Assembly: GCA_963575645.1 (NCBI GenBank)
Contig: OY754464.1
Span: 75,738,948-75,802,947, forward strand
Direction: 5' to 3'
DNA from: Xanthostigma xanthostigma
Taxonomy: Eukaryota > Arthropoda > Insecta > Raphidioptera > Raphidiidae
DNA length: 64,000 bases
Part shown: piece by piece, positions 33,844 through 45,244 of the stretch
How positions within the stretch are numbered: position 1 is the stretch's first letter
How the letters are laid out: every line of letters starts with the position of its first letter
Made by a program: the position numbers and the translations under genes
The notes under the pieces: model-generated
The model's database searches: none
What the model saw: the letters and a program-made list of their open reading frames with translations, nothing else
Told to the model about the DNA's origin: nothing

Positions 33844-34928
33844 ATTATTAGCACTCTACGCGTCAACATAAAGTAATTTATTATTTCTCCCGAATTTAGC
33901 AGGGCCCCGAAATTATATATTACTCACGCGTGTTGAATAAAAATTATTCTGTATAATATAGAAGTTTCTGATGTTTTTTCTACTAGTAAAATCACATTTA
34001 GACAGAAAATAGTTATGAACTAGACTTTAAACATATTGTAAACGCATGCTAACACGTTGGTGAACAAATACCAAACGCTTCCTACCTTGTTATTCTTATC
34101 TTACCCGACCAGCTATTTTTACACTGATACTTCATTTTATTTTACAAGAATACCTAAAAAAATGTCTTCATGTATATAAATTCTGCTTAACATAATATGT
34201 TATTAAAGATAAACATTCTTTTAAAACATTTCCAACTTTATTTTCTTTTTTTAAATATACGGGTTGTTGGCATCTTTTCGCTTAAAACTTATTTTAATAA
34301 ATACATTTTGTTTTATGAGTTGGTGAGTTCTTTTTTGAAAAATTTCTAAAATCGACAAAAATCAGCGGTACCTAATTACTAACTAAATACTGAACATTGA
34401 TTATAATTACGGTAGGAATTTTACTTGAAGGCGGCGGAGCCATTTTAAAATTTTCAAAATGGCCGCCCTGTGTGCAGCATAGGAATAAGTATTCGAACCA
34501 TTAGGGTGCAAACATATACATCTGTTTTTTTTTTAAGCCGTAAGCACTGGCTTATCCGCAGGAGGGGAAAACAAGCAAGGAGGGCTCGGCTTAAGAAATT
34601 TCTAATTTGCCCCCTCCTGACCAAAAGCTGGAGAGCTCCCTCCCCCCGAAGTGAATTCCTGGCTACGGCCTTGTTGTCTAGTGAATATTTTGTTGATTCA
34701 TTTCTTTTTCTGTGGTTGCAGTTTATCAAGGTTCTCTCTCTGCTTTAAATTTAATTAATGTAATAGCTTTAAATTAATGTCACTATCATAGATAGTCGTA
34801 CAAATACACGAAACTAAACGTAACTATAGATATAATGCCCCCAGGGTTGCGACTTGCAGTGTTGTATAAAACAAAATAAAGTCAGTAATTTGCATTTAAT
34901 AATTTACTAAAACCACTCACATATATGT
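33844..34928. other. Unassigned; repeat scrap at 34535-34680
   Basis: 34535-34680 is a GC-rich scrap (CAGGAGGGGAAAACAAGC, CCCGAAGTGAATTCCTGGCT) whose last part recurs inverted at 48200-48220; likely an old transposon end. Overlapping 91/92-codon ORFs on both strands are products of it. Confidence 0.4.
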
Positions 34929-35057
34929 GTTACGGTTAATATAAGAAAGTAGTTTATTCGCGAATTAACCGGCTAATACCCGAATTAACCAACGCCAAGG
35001 ATTGGTTAATTAGCCGATTAATTCGCGAATAAACTACTTTCTTATATTAACCGTAAC
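34929..35057. repeat. 129-bp palindrome
   Basis: TTACGGTTAATATAAGAAAG and its inverse, arms of about 55 bp with inner TTCGCGAATTAACCGGCTAA; loop near ACGCCAAGG. Confidence 0.85.
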
Positions 35058-35072
35058 ATATAGATACCTATA

Positions 35073-35678
35073 CAGATTGTATCAAATCAAAACGGTTCAT
35101 AGAACATTCTGTGTGTAAGACAGAGACGATATATAAAGCACTAAAGCAGTAAGTAAGAATGAGATAAATGATCGCTAATAGTTACTGTGGTTATACAATC
35201 TGATAGTATCATCTTTGCACAATTTTATCAAATGTCAGTATTCACTAGTAAAATTATTGATAAAATGACTATTTATGGCTTTCAAGAAATTAGAGCTAAT
35301 AATTTGAACGAATTGAAAATACAGATTTCCAATCCATGTCAGTTCGTTGACCAAGCCAATGTGAGGGAAAATATTTATAATCGATTAGGATATTGTTTGG
35401 CAGAACTTGAAGGTCTTTTTGAACATTTAATAAATTAAATATTAAAAGTATTGTTAAAACTTTTGTACCAGATATAAATAATAATACGAATTAATATTAC
35501 GGTTTAGTTGTTTTAATTGATAAATTGGTAAAAATATTTACAGTGTACGTAATTATTTATTTACGTAACCACAGTAACTATTAGCGATCATTTATCTCAT
35601 TCTTACTTACTGCTTTATATATCATCTCTGTCTTACACACAGAATGTTCTATGGACCGTTTTGATTTGATACAATCTG
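35073..35678 (+). mobile_element. MITE with ~130-bp inverted ends, copy 2 (longer interior)
   Basis: CAGATTGTATC...GATACAATCTG, TATA on both sides. Its centre holds an 83-codon plus frame (35187-35438) with NELKIQISNPCQFVDQANV, still open here but broken in copy 1; I do not recognise the protein. Confidence 0.8.
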
Positions 35679-36028
35679 TATAGTAAGTTACTAGGTACAG
35701 TATATTATGAACATAGTGATTAAAACTCGATATAGGTAATTTAATTTTTTGAATAAGCTTTTTCAAAAAATTAAATTATTATCGAGTTGGGGGGCATCTT
35801 GTCGCTGTTGAACAAAATCTTTAAATTTAAAAATTATTTTTTACTTTTTGCTACACATTGTTATAAAAGAGAGTTTTTTTAAGACTCTAATTTTAATTAA
35901 TAATTAATAATCTACAAAACGGTATCAATATATTGCAATTATGCATTTTTAGGTTAGTGTATGACATTTGCCAAGCATCGATAAACTCATAAAATATATA
36001 TAATAAGAACAATAATAATAATCGATGT
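35679..36028. other. No recognisable feature
   Basis: AT-rich spacer. Confidence 0.5.
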
Positions 36029-36137
36029 CTAGTGGTCTGATCCGACTACGCCAGAATTTGTAGATTGCCACTGTTTTTTTGTCGACTTATGTTGCATCAT
36101 TGGTCTCCACTACAAGTGCTTTTATTTTAATGTGATA
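36029..36137 (-). mobile_element. Helitron family C 3' fragment
   Basis: Minus strand: AAAGCACTTGTAGTGGAGAC ... GTCGGATCAGACCACTAG, matching 13130-13229. Confidence 0.6.
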
Positions 36138-36141
36138 ATAT

Positions 36142-36621
36142 TGTTGCGTAAAGAAAGGTTGAGATGCTTCTCGAACATTCGACCAGGCGGGGGACGAAGC
36201 TATAAAATGCGAGCGGAGTAGATGCCAAGTCAGTCAGTTGTTCGTGAAGCGTTCATGTGTTGATACAGTGCCAGTGCGTTGTGACATAAATCCTTACGTG
36301 CAGTTATATAAATCTGATTTAACATAAATAGTTTCTGTGCTGTAAATAATCGTGTGTATCTAGTTAATAGACAAGTGTGCTATTAAACTTTGGTGTGTTC
36401 CTGTATTGTAAATATTTTGTGTACATAATTAGTGACTTTATATTCTTCTGTTACTTACTCTTCTATTTTATTATTTAGAACTATTAGTTCTGTTTCTTTT
36501 AACGTTATTATTATTGTTACGTTTGAGAAGTACGGTTTCGTTTGTGTGTTTAACTTTTTTGTAAAAAGTTTATTATTGTAAATAAATAATTTCCACCACC
36601 AACTAGAACAGTTTTGTTACA
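36142..36621 (+). mobile_element. Solo LTR, copy 3 (internal deletion)
   Basis: TGTTGCG...GTTTTGTTACA, 480 bp, exact ATAT duplication (36138-36141, 36622-36625). About 110 bp after the first 8 bases is missing relative to the other copies. Confidence 0.88.
36201..36235 (+). promoter_or_regulatory. LTR core promoter (TATA plus initiator)
   Basis: TATAAAA at 36201-36207 and the arthropod initiator TCAGT at 36230, 29 bp apart; the same spacing recurs in copy 4. Confidence 0.65.
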
Positions 36622-37017
36622 ATATATAGCCTAAATTCATCCTGAAGATCTATTCTAAATATTGGTGACATTTTTTTTGAAATCCTGAATCAGTGGTGTT
36701 GTCGAGCCGGAACGGTCCGGAACGTCGTTCCGGTACTTCCTTTTTGGACAGGAACGCGTTCCGGAACTAAAGATGATTTCTGAAGATGATGTCTGATAAC
36801 GAGAATTCCAAACAATAAAAAAATAATGTAAATCTTACTTTAGGATTTTATTAACGTAACTTGTTTTTTTTCTCAAATCGACATAACAATTGAAAAAATT
36901 TGTAACAATGTGCCAACAAATAGAAAAATTCCAAACAATGAAAAAAATAGTGTTAATGTATTTCAGTTACAGCTTTTTACTTCTTTTCACGCCCCCCCCC
37001 CCGTCGTCAAATTTGGG
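36622..37017. other. Unassigned; possible hAT scrap at 36710-36775
   Basis: CAGTGGTGTTGTCGAGCC then GGAACG/CGTTCC inverted blocks suggest a hAT end; no right end found. Confidence 0.35.
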
Positions 37018-38463
37018 AGCGTTAGGGTAAAAAAAACAAGTGCGAGTCGGACTCGCACACGAAGGGTTCCGTACACTATGTACTTTTTAAATACTTTTGT
37101 AAAAGAAACAAGAGAGGCGCTATAACAATATGTAACCAGTGGGAGTATGCAAGTAGTTCAAGAATTTCAAGGCGTGAAATTTTACATAATACACCCCGGT
37201 GTTTTTATATTATAAACACTTTTTTTACAAAAATTTCTTGTAGAATAAAATAATATAAGGTTTTGATAAATATACCATTATATCAAATAACAACGTTATA
37301 GCAAATATCTCTGTTGCGCATGCGCCGATTTCCCCAAAAAAAAAAAAAATACAAAACTTTAGAATATTAAACCATTATGAAACGTATACCATTATTATAT
37401 AAAAACAATGTTATAGCACATATCTCTTCTGCGCATGCGCCGCCTTTCCCCCTAAAACTTTTTACAAAACTTTCTTTTAAAATAGAATAATAAACCATTA
37501 TGAAATATACACTATTATTATATAAAACAACGTTATTGCATATATTTCTTTTGCGCATGCGCCAATTTTTCCCAAAAAATTACAAAACTTTTGTAAACAT
37601 AGATAGAATAATAAACCGTACCTAATGAAAAGTATACCGTTATTATATAAAAAACAGCCTTATAGTATATATTTCTTCTACGCATGCGCCGATTTTTTTC
37701 AAAAATTTATTTTACAAAACTCCTGTAAAACAAAATAATACGCCTTTATGAAAAGTATACTATTATCTTATAAAAACAACATTATAATATATATTTCTTT
37801 TGCGCTTGCGCCGAGGTCTCTGAAAAACAATAGGCCTCTTCATATTTGCATATCAAACATCCTCCCAAAATTTGGTTTCATTCCGCTCATCCATGGTGTT
37901 GGAATGGTAAAAAATGTAAAAAATGACGTTTGCATCTGTCAAAGCAATATGTTCTAATAATTAAAATTAGTTATTCAAATCGTTAACTCAGAAGGCGTTG
38001 CCTTTCACAAAGTACTAATGTCAAAAGACTGACTAATATTTGAAATGACATTCGTTTTTGAACAAATGCAATCTTTTTTTTTAAGACAAAACATACGCAA
38101 TATTTAAATTCCCATAGTACACTATGCAACAAACGAAGACAGACGATCTCCGTGTATGCTATGGATTAGACAAAATTGAATTTATACATTATATTTCTAT
38201 ATAAAGCTGTACAAAAAAAGTGTTTCGACGAATTCTGTTATACAAAATCTATGTAAAATTTTCTCCTCTTTCGTTTAAGACAGGTCTCGAAACGATCTGA
38301 TTTAAATTGAACGAATTATAAGCAAAAAACTTAGTTTGCTCCTCTTTTGGGAGTTTTGGGGGGTTTTTAATTATTTGTTGTTCTAGCGGCAATAGAAATA
38401 CACACTCTGTGAAAATTTCAACTCTCTACCTATTACGGTTCTTGAGATACAGCCCGCTGACAG

Positions 38464-38498
<35 letters not shown>

Positions 38499-38567
38499 GA
38501 CAGCGGAGGCTTAGTAATAGGGTCCCGTTTGAGCACCCTTCGGGTACGGAACCCTAAAAATAGCACA
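37018..38567. repeat. Composite repeat: GGGTTCCGTAC-ended repeat containing repeat S
   Basis: Left AGTGCGAGTCGGACTCGCAC then GGGTTCCGTAC, right GGGTACGGAACCC, with a (CAGA)n tract at 38461-38504. Repeat S (37145-38338, minus sense relative to 60525-61690) lies inside and holds the satellite array. Confidence 0.55.
37258..37830. repeat. Minisatellite, ~120-bp unit, five units
   Basis: Units share GCGCATGCGCCGATTT (at about 37318, 37432, 37552, 37680, 37802), AAACCATTATGAAA and TATTATATAAAA(A)CA. The inverted partner is 60945-61385. Confidence 0.85.
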
Positions 38568-38583
38568 ACACCACTGTCCTATA

Positions 38584-38880
38584 CTTACCTTTGTGTATTA
38601 AAGCTATTTTGCCTATAAGAACTCATGTGCACCTAATTGTCGTGTAGCATGTAAAAACTGCTTTTCAGCGTGAAATAAATGCTATATAGGTATATGCAGT
38701 TCGCATTTTCTTATGATAGAATGATCCAAACCTGAATGTTATAGTGTAAATAGACTTACTTTTGTGTATTAAAGCTATTTTGCCTATAAGAACTCATGTG
38801 CACCTAATTGTCGTGTAGCATGTAAAAATTGCTTGCCTGCGTGAAAATAATGCTATAGGTATATGCAGATTGCATTTTCA
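38584..38880. repeat. Direct duplication of ~125 bp, ~170 bp apart
   Basis: CTTACCTTTGTGTATTAAAG to TATGCAG..GCATTTTC is present at 38584-38712 and 38754-38880, about 93% identical. Confidence 0.85.
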
Positions 38881-39574
38881 GTTTCGGAGAATATCTACTT
38901 CCTCTAAACTTACAAACTTCACATCTTTATAATATTAGTTTGGACACTCAATAATTCTGTTTAACTATCATCTCTACCATAACGTACCTTGCATTTATTT
39001 GTTCAAGTAAACGTGAGCATCTCACCAACTTGTATAATAAATTCCAGCTTTAGCTTTGGCGATTAGATTATTATTAATGAGAGAACTCCACCTATCAGGT
39101 CAATTCATTGACAATTTGTAACATCTATGTATTCCTTACATATGGAGATGGTAAATGATCACGCCCTATTATTTACGTATTCTGTGATGTTGCAGTTGTC
39201 AGGTGAATTTATTGGAGTCAGTCTGTGTTAAATTATATGTACCTATATATAGCACATAATAAAGGTGTTATATATGTAATGTACATTGTACATACGTATA
39301 GTAATATAATATGTATGAATTTTGACGGCTGAAATGTAATTAACTTGCCTCTCGAACATTTGCAATTTGTGGATGATTATTCATACATGAGAAACGTTTC
39401 ACGGATAACTCAAACCAGGAAATGTAAAAGAGATGATAATATTATGGTATAAATGGCGTCGAATTAAGTGAGGTTTACACACGTTTCTTGTATTTTAATA
39501 ATTATACAATTTTTGTCCTCGAATCTTAAGAGGCGGGGATACTTTTACCTTTATGTATCGTGATCAGATTGTTG
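38881..39574. other. No recognisable feature
   Basis: AT-rich with short ORFs only. Confidence 0.5.
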
Positions 39575-39820
39575 CTTTGGTCTAGGGATGTTGGAAAAGT
39601 ATGATATATCGATGTATCGATATTTTTAATTCAAAACATCGATATTTTTAGCCGATATATCGATACAAAATATCCAATATCGAAAATTGTATCAAAAACG
39701 ATATATTTTTTTTATTTATGTAACTTAAGTCACTAGAATCCAAAACTGTAAAGGATAGGAAAGAGCAGAGAGAGCAAAGTTTTCCTACTTTCGCTACCGG
39801 ACAAATACTGGTTTGCCTAA

Positions 39821-40342
39821 AGGTGGCACTTCACATGGCTATTCGTGTTCGCTATTGGTTGTTTGTTGTATTTGGCAAACTATTTGACGTTCAAGACAAA
39901 CATGCAAATAGAGGCAAATACGACCATCTACACATGGCCGTCAAATAGCAAACACACAAACATTTGGCAGCAGAACGCAAAGCTCAAAATTCCAGGAATT
40001 TTAGCACTGTTTCATTGTCCCAATTCATTTTCAATAGTAATTGTTCCAGTTCTCGCTCACAGCACAGAAACAAAAATACTGCACGTCCGTACAGGTTCAC
40101 GGCGCGTGCGCTTCTGAATATGGCCATTGTGTGGATGGTTTATTTGCCGTATTTGCCTATTTGACTCCTTTGATGTGCCTCGAAAAACCGACAACCGCAC
40201 GGTGACGCGTATTTGGTATTGGCCTTATTTGTCAAATAGGCAAATAAGGCCAACACTTTGTCAAATAGACCCTCCACACTTGGTAATTGTTTGCCAAATA
40301 TGCCAAATACACAAATACAAATAGCCATGTGAAGTGCCGGCA
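39821..40342 (-). mobile_element. PIF/Harbinger-like element, copy 2
   Basis: AGGTGGCACTTCACATGG and CCATGTGAAGTGCCGGCA, exact TAA duplication (39818-39820, 40343-40345). Inverted relative to 22256-22767, and keeps the same MADF-like first codons on the minus strand near 40035. Confidence 0.8.
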
Positions 40343-40530
40343 TAATACAATAAATAGGTTTAAAAATATTAGTTAGAAGATAGCTTTTTAGTTTTTGATA
40401 TTTTTGTAATTATTATATTGCTTAATAAAAAGAAATACTGGTAAAAATAATATCTCCTTTTTATTAAGATTTTTGTACATTAAAATAATGTACATTTTGT
40501 ATAAAAAATACTATTGATAATATTAAGCTA

Positions 40531-40832
40531 AATCCCTATATTATTAAACGAGCTAATCTTGTACCTACCTATGTCCCTAAATATTTTCTCGAAAACGGCC
40601 CTAACGATTTGGATGAAATTTACTGAAAAGGGATTTTGGGGGGCAAAAAATCGTTTTACCTAGGTCTCATCTCTCGAAAAAATTGTTTTCTTATAAATTT
40701 TATCAATATAAAAATAAATTTTTTGACGTATGAAAATACTAAAATATTGTAAGTAGGTTTTGGAATTTTATACAAACAATGAGCATATCAGTATTTTATT
40801 TAACTTTCCAAGCAAAGCTCGGTCACCCAGGC
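40531..40832 (+). mobile_element. Helitron-like family E, copy 2
   Basis: CCTATATTATTAAACGAGC to CTCGGTCACCCAGGCA, about 93% like 7190-7508. Confidence 0.45.
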
Positions 40833-41122
40833 ATACACTATTTTTTAGAAAAAGCTAAATATTTTTAAAATTTGACCGATATATCGATATTTTTTCCTCG
40901 ATATATCAACGTCGATATCAATGATATTTATATAAATATCGATACATCAATATATCGATATTTTTTTTCACTTCCGACATCCCTACTTTGGTCGAGACAC
41001 GTTTATTGAAGAATGAAGTGAATACTTCTTTAAAAACGGTGGCAAACTCGTTTCCTTATGTAATAGAATTTGTGACGAACGTGTACTATTAGTAATCCTA
41101 TATAAACAATGACTCTTTTAAA

Positions 41123-41192
41123 GCATTGTTAGGTCAGTGGTAGGATGCTGGCATATCGCGCGACCGGCCCAGGTTCGATTACCGTCAGGTGC
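41123..41192 (+). repeat. tRNA-like sequence (Gly-type), probable pseudogene
   Basis: GCATTGTTAGGTCAGTGGTA resembles tRNA-Gly, with B-box GGTTCGATTACC. The last two acceptor pairs and the anticodon stem do not pair well. Confidence 0.4.
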
Positions 41193-41453
41193 GCGCAACA
41201 ATTTGTTTATTTAATTTTTTTTTACTATTTTTAAGTATACCTATATTATATACAAAATTTTCGACTAATTTATCAGAATAATACTTGAGCTAAAAAAACA
41301 ATATTTGCAGTAAACCTGCGAAAATTTTGTTGTCTGCTTGTGTTTTTTTAATTATTATTTGCAGTAAGCCTGCGAAAAAATTAGAAATGTGTTACGAGAA
41401 CGCATTACAGAAGTGAAACTTCTAGTTGCAAATCATATGATTGCATTTGGACA

Positions 41454-41555
41454 AGTGCTAAAAAATGTGTTACGAGATAGTTTCACGTTCAGATTAACTT
41501 GTACAGACGAAATATCTGAACGTGAAACTATCTCGTAACACATTTTTTCCACTTA
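41454..41555. repeat. Hairpin with ~34-bp arms
   Basis: AAAAAATGTGTTACGAGATA and its inverse around a 22-nt loop. A third partial copy (ATGTGTTACGAGA) is at 41386. Confidence 0.85.
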
Positions 41556-41640
41556 CCCGTTAAAATAAGAGAAACCTAACATTTCTTACAAAATTTGGTA
41601 AAAAATATTAATTTTGTATTTAATCCATTTAAGTTAAATA

Positions 41641-41955
41641 CAGAGTGCCCGTCGGCAAAAATTTTATTGACACATACTCTCTCCAAACTTTTTATATGGC
41701 TTCATTACGCCTAGTCTGACACCTATTTCCTCTATGACTTTTCTTGATTTTGGGGCGTTTTCCCTCTAAATTTTCCGAAAGATGTCGACATGTAAAAATT
41801 TATAGATACTGTTTGTTTTTTTAATTGGATAGCTTAAAAACTTCAACCAAAACGCTAAAATAATGTTCTCTGACAAATAATATGAACCATTTAAAATGTC
41901 TGACACCTCGAATATGTCGAACATATTCGAGGTGTCAGACATTTTAAATGGTTCA
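41641..41955 (+). mobile_element. One arm of the fold-back MITE seen at 50989-51564
   Basis: CAGAGTGCCCGTCGGCAAAA through TGTCTGACACCTCGAATATG, then a tight hairpin back (41882-41955). The outer second arm is missing. Confidence 0.75.
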
Positions 41956-41965
41956 TGTTATTTGT

Positions 41966-42438
41966 ACTAATACACGAATTAATCAAATATTTACTTTACT
42001 TCGTGACTTATAAAGATGAAACTGCATTTTTATATTAAGGGTGGGCCCCATCTGACGAATTTGCCACGGGCCTGAGGTGGTATAGTTACGCCACTGATCG
42101 CGCCTAAAGAAGTTTTACTTCAAAAATCCTAATATAATTATGCGAAATGCTCAATTGTAACTCATTCTTTACACATTTAGCACAAAACTGATACATCAAT
42201 ATTACATCCTTACAGAGCCAGGGAGAAAGAGAGGGAAGGGGTCTGGTTGTAACATTTGCATAAAAGCCCCGTGGGTGACATAATACCTATTTACAAAATA
42301 TGTAATATGTGTAAAGTGAACGCGTGTTTAGTTTGTGCTCCATTAGTATACTAATTGCGGATATTGTTATTATGTGCATATTATAGGTGTCAATGCAGAA
42401 CTGCTGTTTTCAAATTGTACAGAAAACCGTATTCTAGA
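41966..42438. other. Unassigned; scrap with GGGCCCCATCTGACGAATTT
   Basis: 42040-42105 resembles an end of a hAT element (GGTGGTATAGTTACGCCACTG); no partner end found. The rest shows nothing. Confidence 0.4.
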
Positions 42439-42446
42439 GTCTAAAG

Positions 42447-43656
42447 CAGGGGTCGGCAACCTGCGGCTCGCGAGCAGATGCGGCTCTTTTGATGTAAAGT
42501 TGCGGCTCTTCAGTTCCATACGCAAAAAAATTGGTTGTCTGTAAAGTCGGTTTACGGACGATAGTTTTACGTGATAACGTTTTCCGCTCGAATATCATAT
42601 TTAATAATACATAACCTAAATTTTAGTAGCTGTCAAACTATATTTTTACCGACTAATAATTTGATCAACCAAAGCAAAATACATATTTTTAAGCAATTAT
42701 AAAAGACATTTAAAAGAATGTATATATATTATATATTTGTTAACAAACCGTATAATTTATCTGCTGTTATGAAATGCAGATATCTCGCAAGATTTGTTTT
42801 TGATACAAAATGTAGCTGCGTTTGTGTACAAACTATCAATTGATCAATACATTTCCATTCGTTGTGAATAATATCATATTTTATCCATAATGACGGCGAT
42901 CAGTTATTTTTAACAAAATAAAATTACATTTATTAATTATTATTAGCGCCATATTGCCATTATCGTGCGTTCAGTTATACTTTGGCTTGAATGAATCGGT
43001 AATAATTATATGACACAAAAAATATCCGTGCAAAAACGAACAAATAACGATGTATTATCTGAAAAATTGCTTTAAAAATTCGATAATTTATGACATTTTT
43101 ATTAGATATCTTGATTTTAAGTCTTAATTTCCACGGTTTATAAAACAAAGGCCATCTGTCAGATGTAGCTTTCGCTGGAACAGCCGAAAAAAATGTTGAA
43201 CGCACACTACTCTCTGACGTCACGCGAGAAGAAATGCGTACAAGCCGACGCCGATCGTGCTTCTCTATCGCTAATGCTGCGCTCTCGCTTGCACGCACAG
43301 GGTCAGGCGGAACGCGACACTTTTGGAACGTTACACTTTTTCGTGCGTGCAGCTGGTGTTTCATCAATTTATAAGACGTAATCACGTCAAAAATAATAAT
43401 TTTATTATAATATAAACCCTTAAACATCGTCCAATCGATCCATGATTAAGCACCATGTCTATCTCTCAGCCATTTTCACTCGCGTCTCATCCGCACCGTC
43501 CCCGTCGCGACGAATCGTCCTTGGATATGTATATTATACTTATATAAGCAAATACTATAATACTGAAACGAAAATGTTTAGTGGCTCTTTAAAAACTGGG
43601 AAATTTTGTAAATTGTAATTTTTGGCTCTTCCGTCTCAAAAGGTTGCCGACCCCTG
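42447..43656 (+). mobile_element. hAT-type element (family 5) with nested repeat X
   Basis: CAGGGGTCGGCAACCT and inverse AGGTTGCCGACCCCTG; flanks GTCTAAAG and GTCTAGAG differ at one of 8 bases. Repeat X (about 42530-43405) lies inside. A 150-codon minus ORF (42975-43427) crosses X but has no motif. Confidence 0.88.
42530..43405 (+). repeat. Repeat X, uninterrupted copy
   Basis: Left TGTCTGTAAAGTCGGTTTAC, right TTATAAGACGTAATCACGTC. Its ends match 1034-1195 and 1640-1715 inverted. The centre (43190-43340) is GC-richer than the rest. Class unknown. Confidence 0.6.
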
Positions 43657-43854
43657 GTCTAGAGAAATGTAAGTCACAGTGATTCAGCATCTTCCCCTGA
43701 AGAAATATCACGTCCTTCATGTTATTAACACTCTTTTATTAACTTCACCTGTATAAATGAATTAATGGAATCTTTCAATTTAATTTTCACCCACTTCCAG
43801 ACGTTTAAATATTATGAAATTTTGTACCCATATTAAGAAACTACGACAATACTA

Positions 43855-44608
43855 TCTATACTAATATATAAAGCTGAAGAGTTTGTTTGTTTGGTTGAAC
43901 GCGCTAATCTCGGGAAATACTGGTTCAAATTGAAAAAAAAATTGTTGGATAGTCCATTTATCAAGGAAGGCTATAGGCTATATAATATCACGCTACGACC
44001 AATAGGAGCGGAGCATCTATGAAACATGTTGAAAAATGTATCTCAAAAAAAAAATAGCTTCTATTCAGGTGAAATGTCGTAACTAGATATACCTATCAAT
44101 ATTAGGTCGTACATTCACAAGCTCTGCTAGGTCAGTCGGTAGAGCATGCGACTGTTAATATCAGGGTCGTGGGTCGAGCCCCAAGTTGGGCGAATCAATT
44201 TTTATTTATTTTTTTTTATTTCCCACATTGCTTTCTTCTTAAGGCTTACATTTAAATTTATTTTTATTTTATTTACGACTAATTAAAATTAAATAAGTCT
44301 AATTAATAGCGCATTTGAAAACTGTTATAACTATAGGTACCTATATAAAAATAATTATCCTACAGTGTTTTCAATTAAATATTTATTATATTTTATTAAG
44401 AACAGTAATTATTGCTTTAAAAGAAAATTACTTAAAAAAAGTATAAATACTGCTTTTTATCGACAAAAACTTTTGAACGGTAACTCCGATCATCATGAAA
44501 TTTGGACACAACATTCATCTTGGTAAACTAAGATGAATGTACGTACTCATCTCTCTTCCTTCCCTATTCGTTCTTTTGCACCCGGGTGAAACCGGGCGGG
44601 ACCGCTAG
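43855..44608 (+). mobile_element. Helitron family A, complete copy carrying a tRNA-Lys relic
   Basis: A | TCTATACTAATATATAAAGC ... CACCCGGGTGAAACCGGGCG GGACCGCTAG | T, 754 bp. It is the reference copy for the family here. No TIR and no TSD, as expected of a Helitron. Confidence 0.9.
44121..44192 (+). repeat. tRNA-Lys-derived sequence inside Helitron A (copy 2)
   Basis: GTCAGTCGGTAGAGCATG and GGGTCGAGCCCC; one T is missing from the B-box. Same position as the 2997-3069 relic. Confidence 0.7.
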
Positions 44609-45244
44609 TAAAATATAAAAATGTATTCAACGTATAGGTGAAAGAACTTAAGTTCGACAGCAGAAAACAGTCTCTATAAAAAATCTCTTTATTACGACTC
44701 TTGTTTTGCGCATTAACTTTGTAATTTTGTATTGTTAAAATAAAAACATCAGCATTCCACAGCAAAATAAAAAAAACATAACAATGAACAGCGTACATAA
44801 TTTAAAAATAATTTATGTGTTGGAATGACATTGCATCGGACGCATATAATAAATAACATTGTTAGCGGTGTTATCAAAACTCCATTGAAAAATTCCAAAA
44901 ATGTCACGTTCGTACTATTTGAACGGAAATCGTGAACGCACGTGCATACAATGGATCAAAATGATAGCTTATTGTATGGATTGATGTAGTTATGCAGTCA
45001 ACAAATGAGGATGGACAGTTTGGACACTGCCAAACTGGACCACTAGTGGCGCCAGCTATATAACCACCTCGATTTGTGGACCATTCATAGTACTGTGCCG
45101 ATGCGTTGTGTTCAAATTATAAAGGTTTTGTATTTAGAAAGGATTTGGAATTGAAAAAGAATTGGTTGCATGTTATCAGAAGGGAAAAGGCTTTTGCTCC
45201 AAATGCTAAAACCGTAATATATATTATATTTTTTCAGTTCATAA
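44609..45244. other. No recognisable feature
   Basis: Short ORFs only. Confidence 0.5.

Larger units (their letters stand above)
39583..40985 (+). mobile_element. hAT-type element (family 4) holding two nested elements
   Basis: TAGGGATGTTGG left, CCGACATCCCTA right, exact 8-bp CTTTGGTC duplication (39575-39582, 40986-40993). Subterminal ATATATCGAT repeats on both sides. A PIF-like element (39821-40342) and a Helitron-like element (40531-40832) sit inside. Confidence 0.9.

Noticed and set aside
38409-38618. 69-codon ORF with TDRQTDRQ repeats
   Set aside because: Pure translation of the (CAGA)n microsatellite.
41123-41192. Functional tRNA-Gly gene
   Set aside because: Acceptor and anticodon stems do not pair fully; kept only as tRNA-like.
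42975-43427. 150-codon minus-strand ORF, the longest in the window
   Set aside because: It crosses repeat X inside a hAT element, has no motif, and an opposing ORF overlaps it. The GC-richer stretch explains the open frame.
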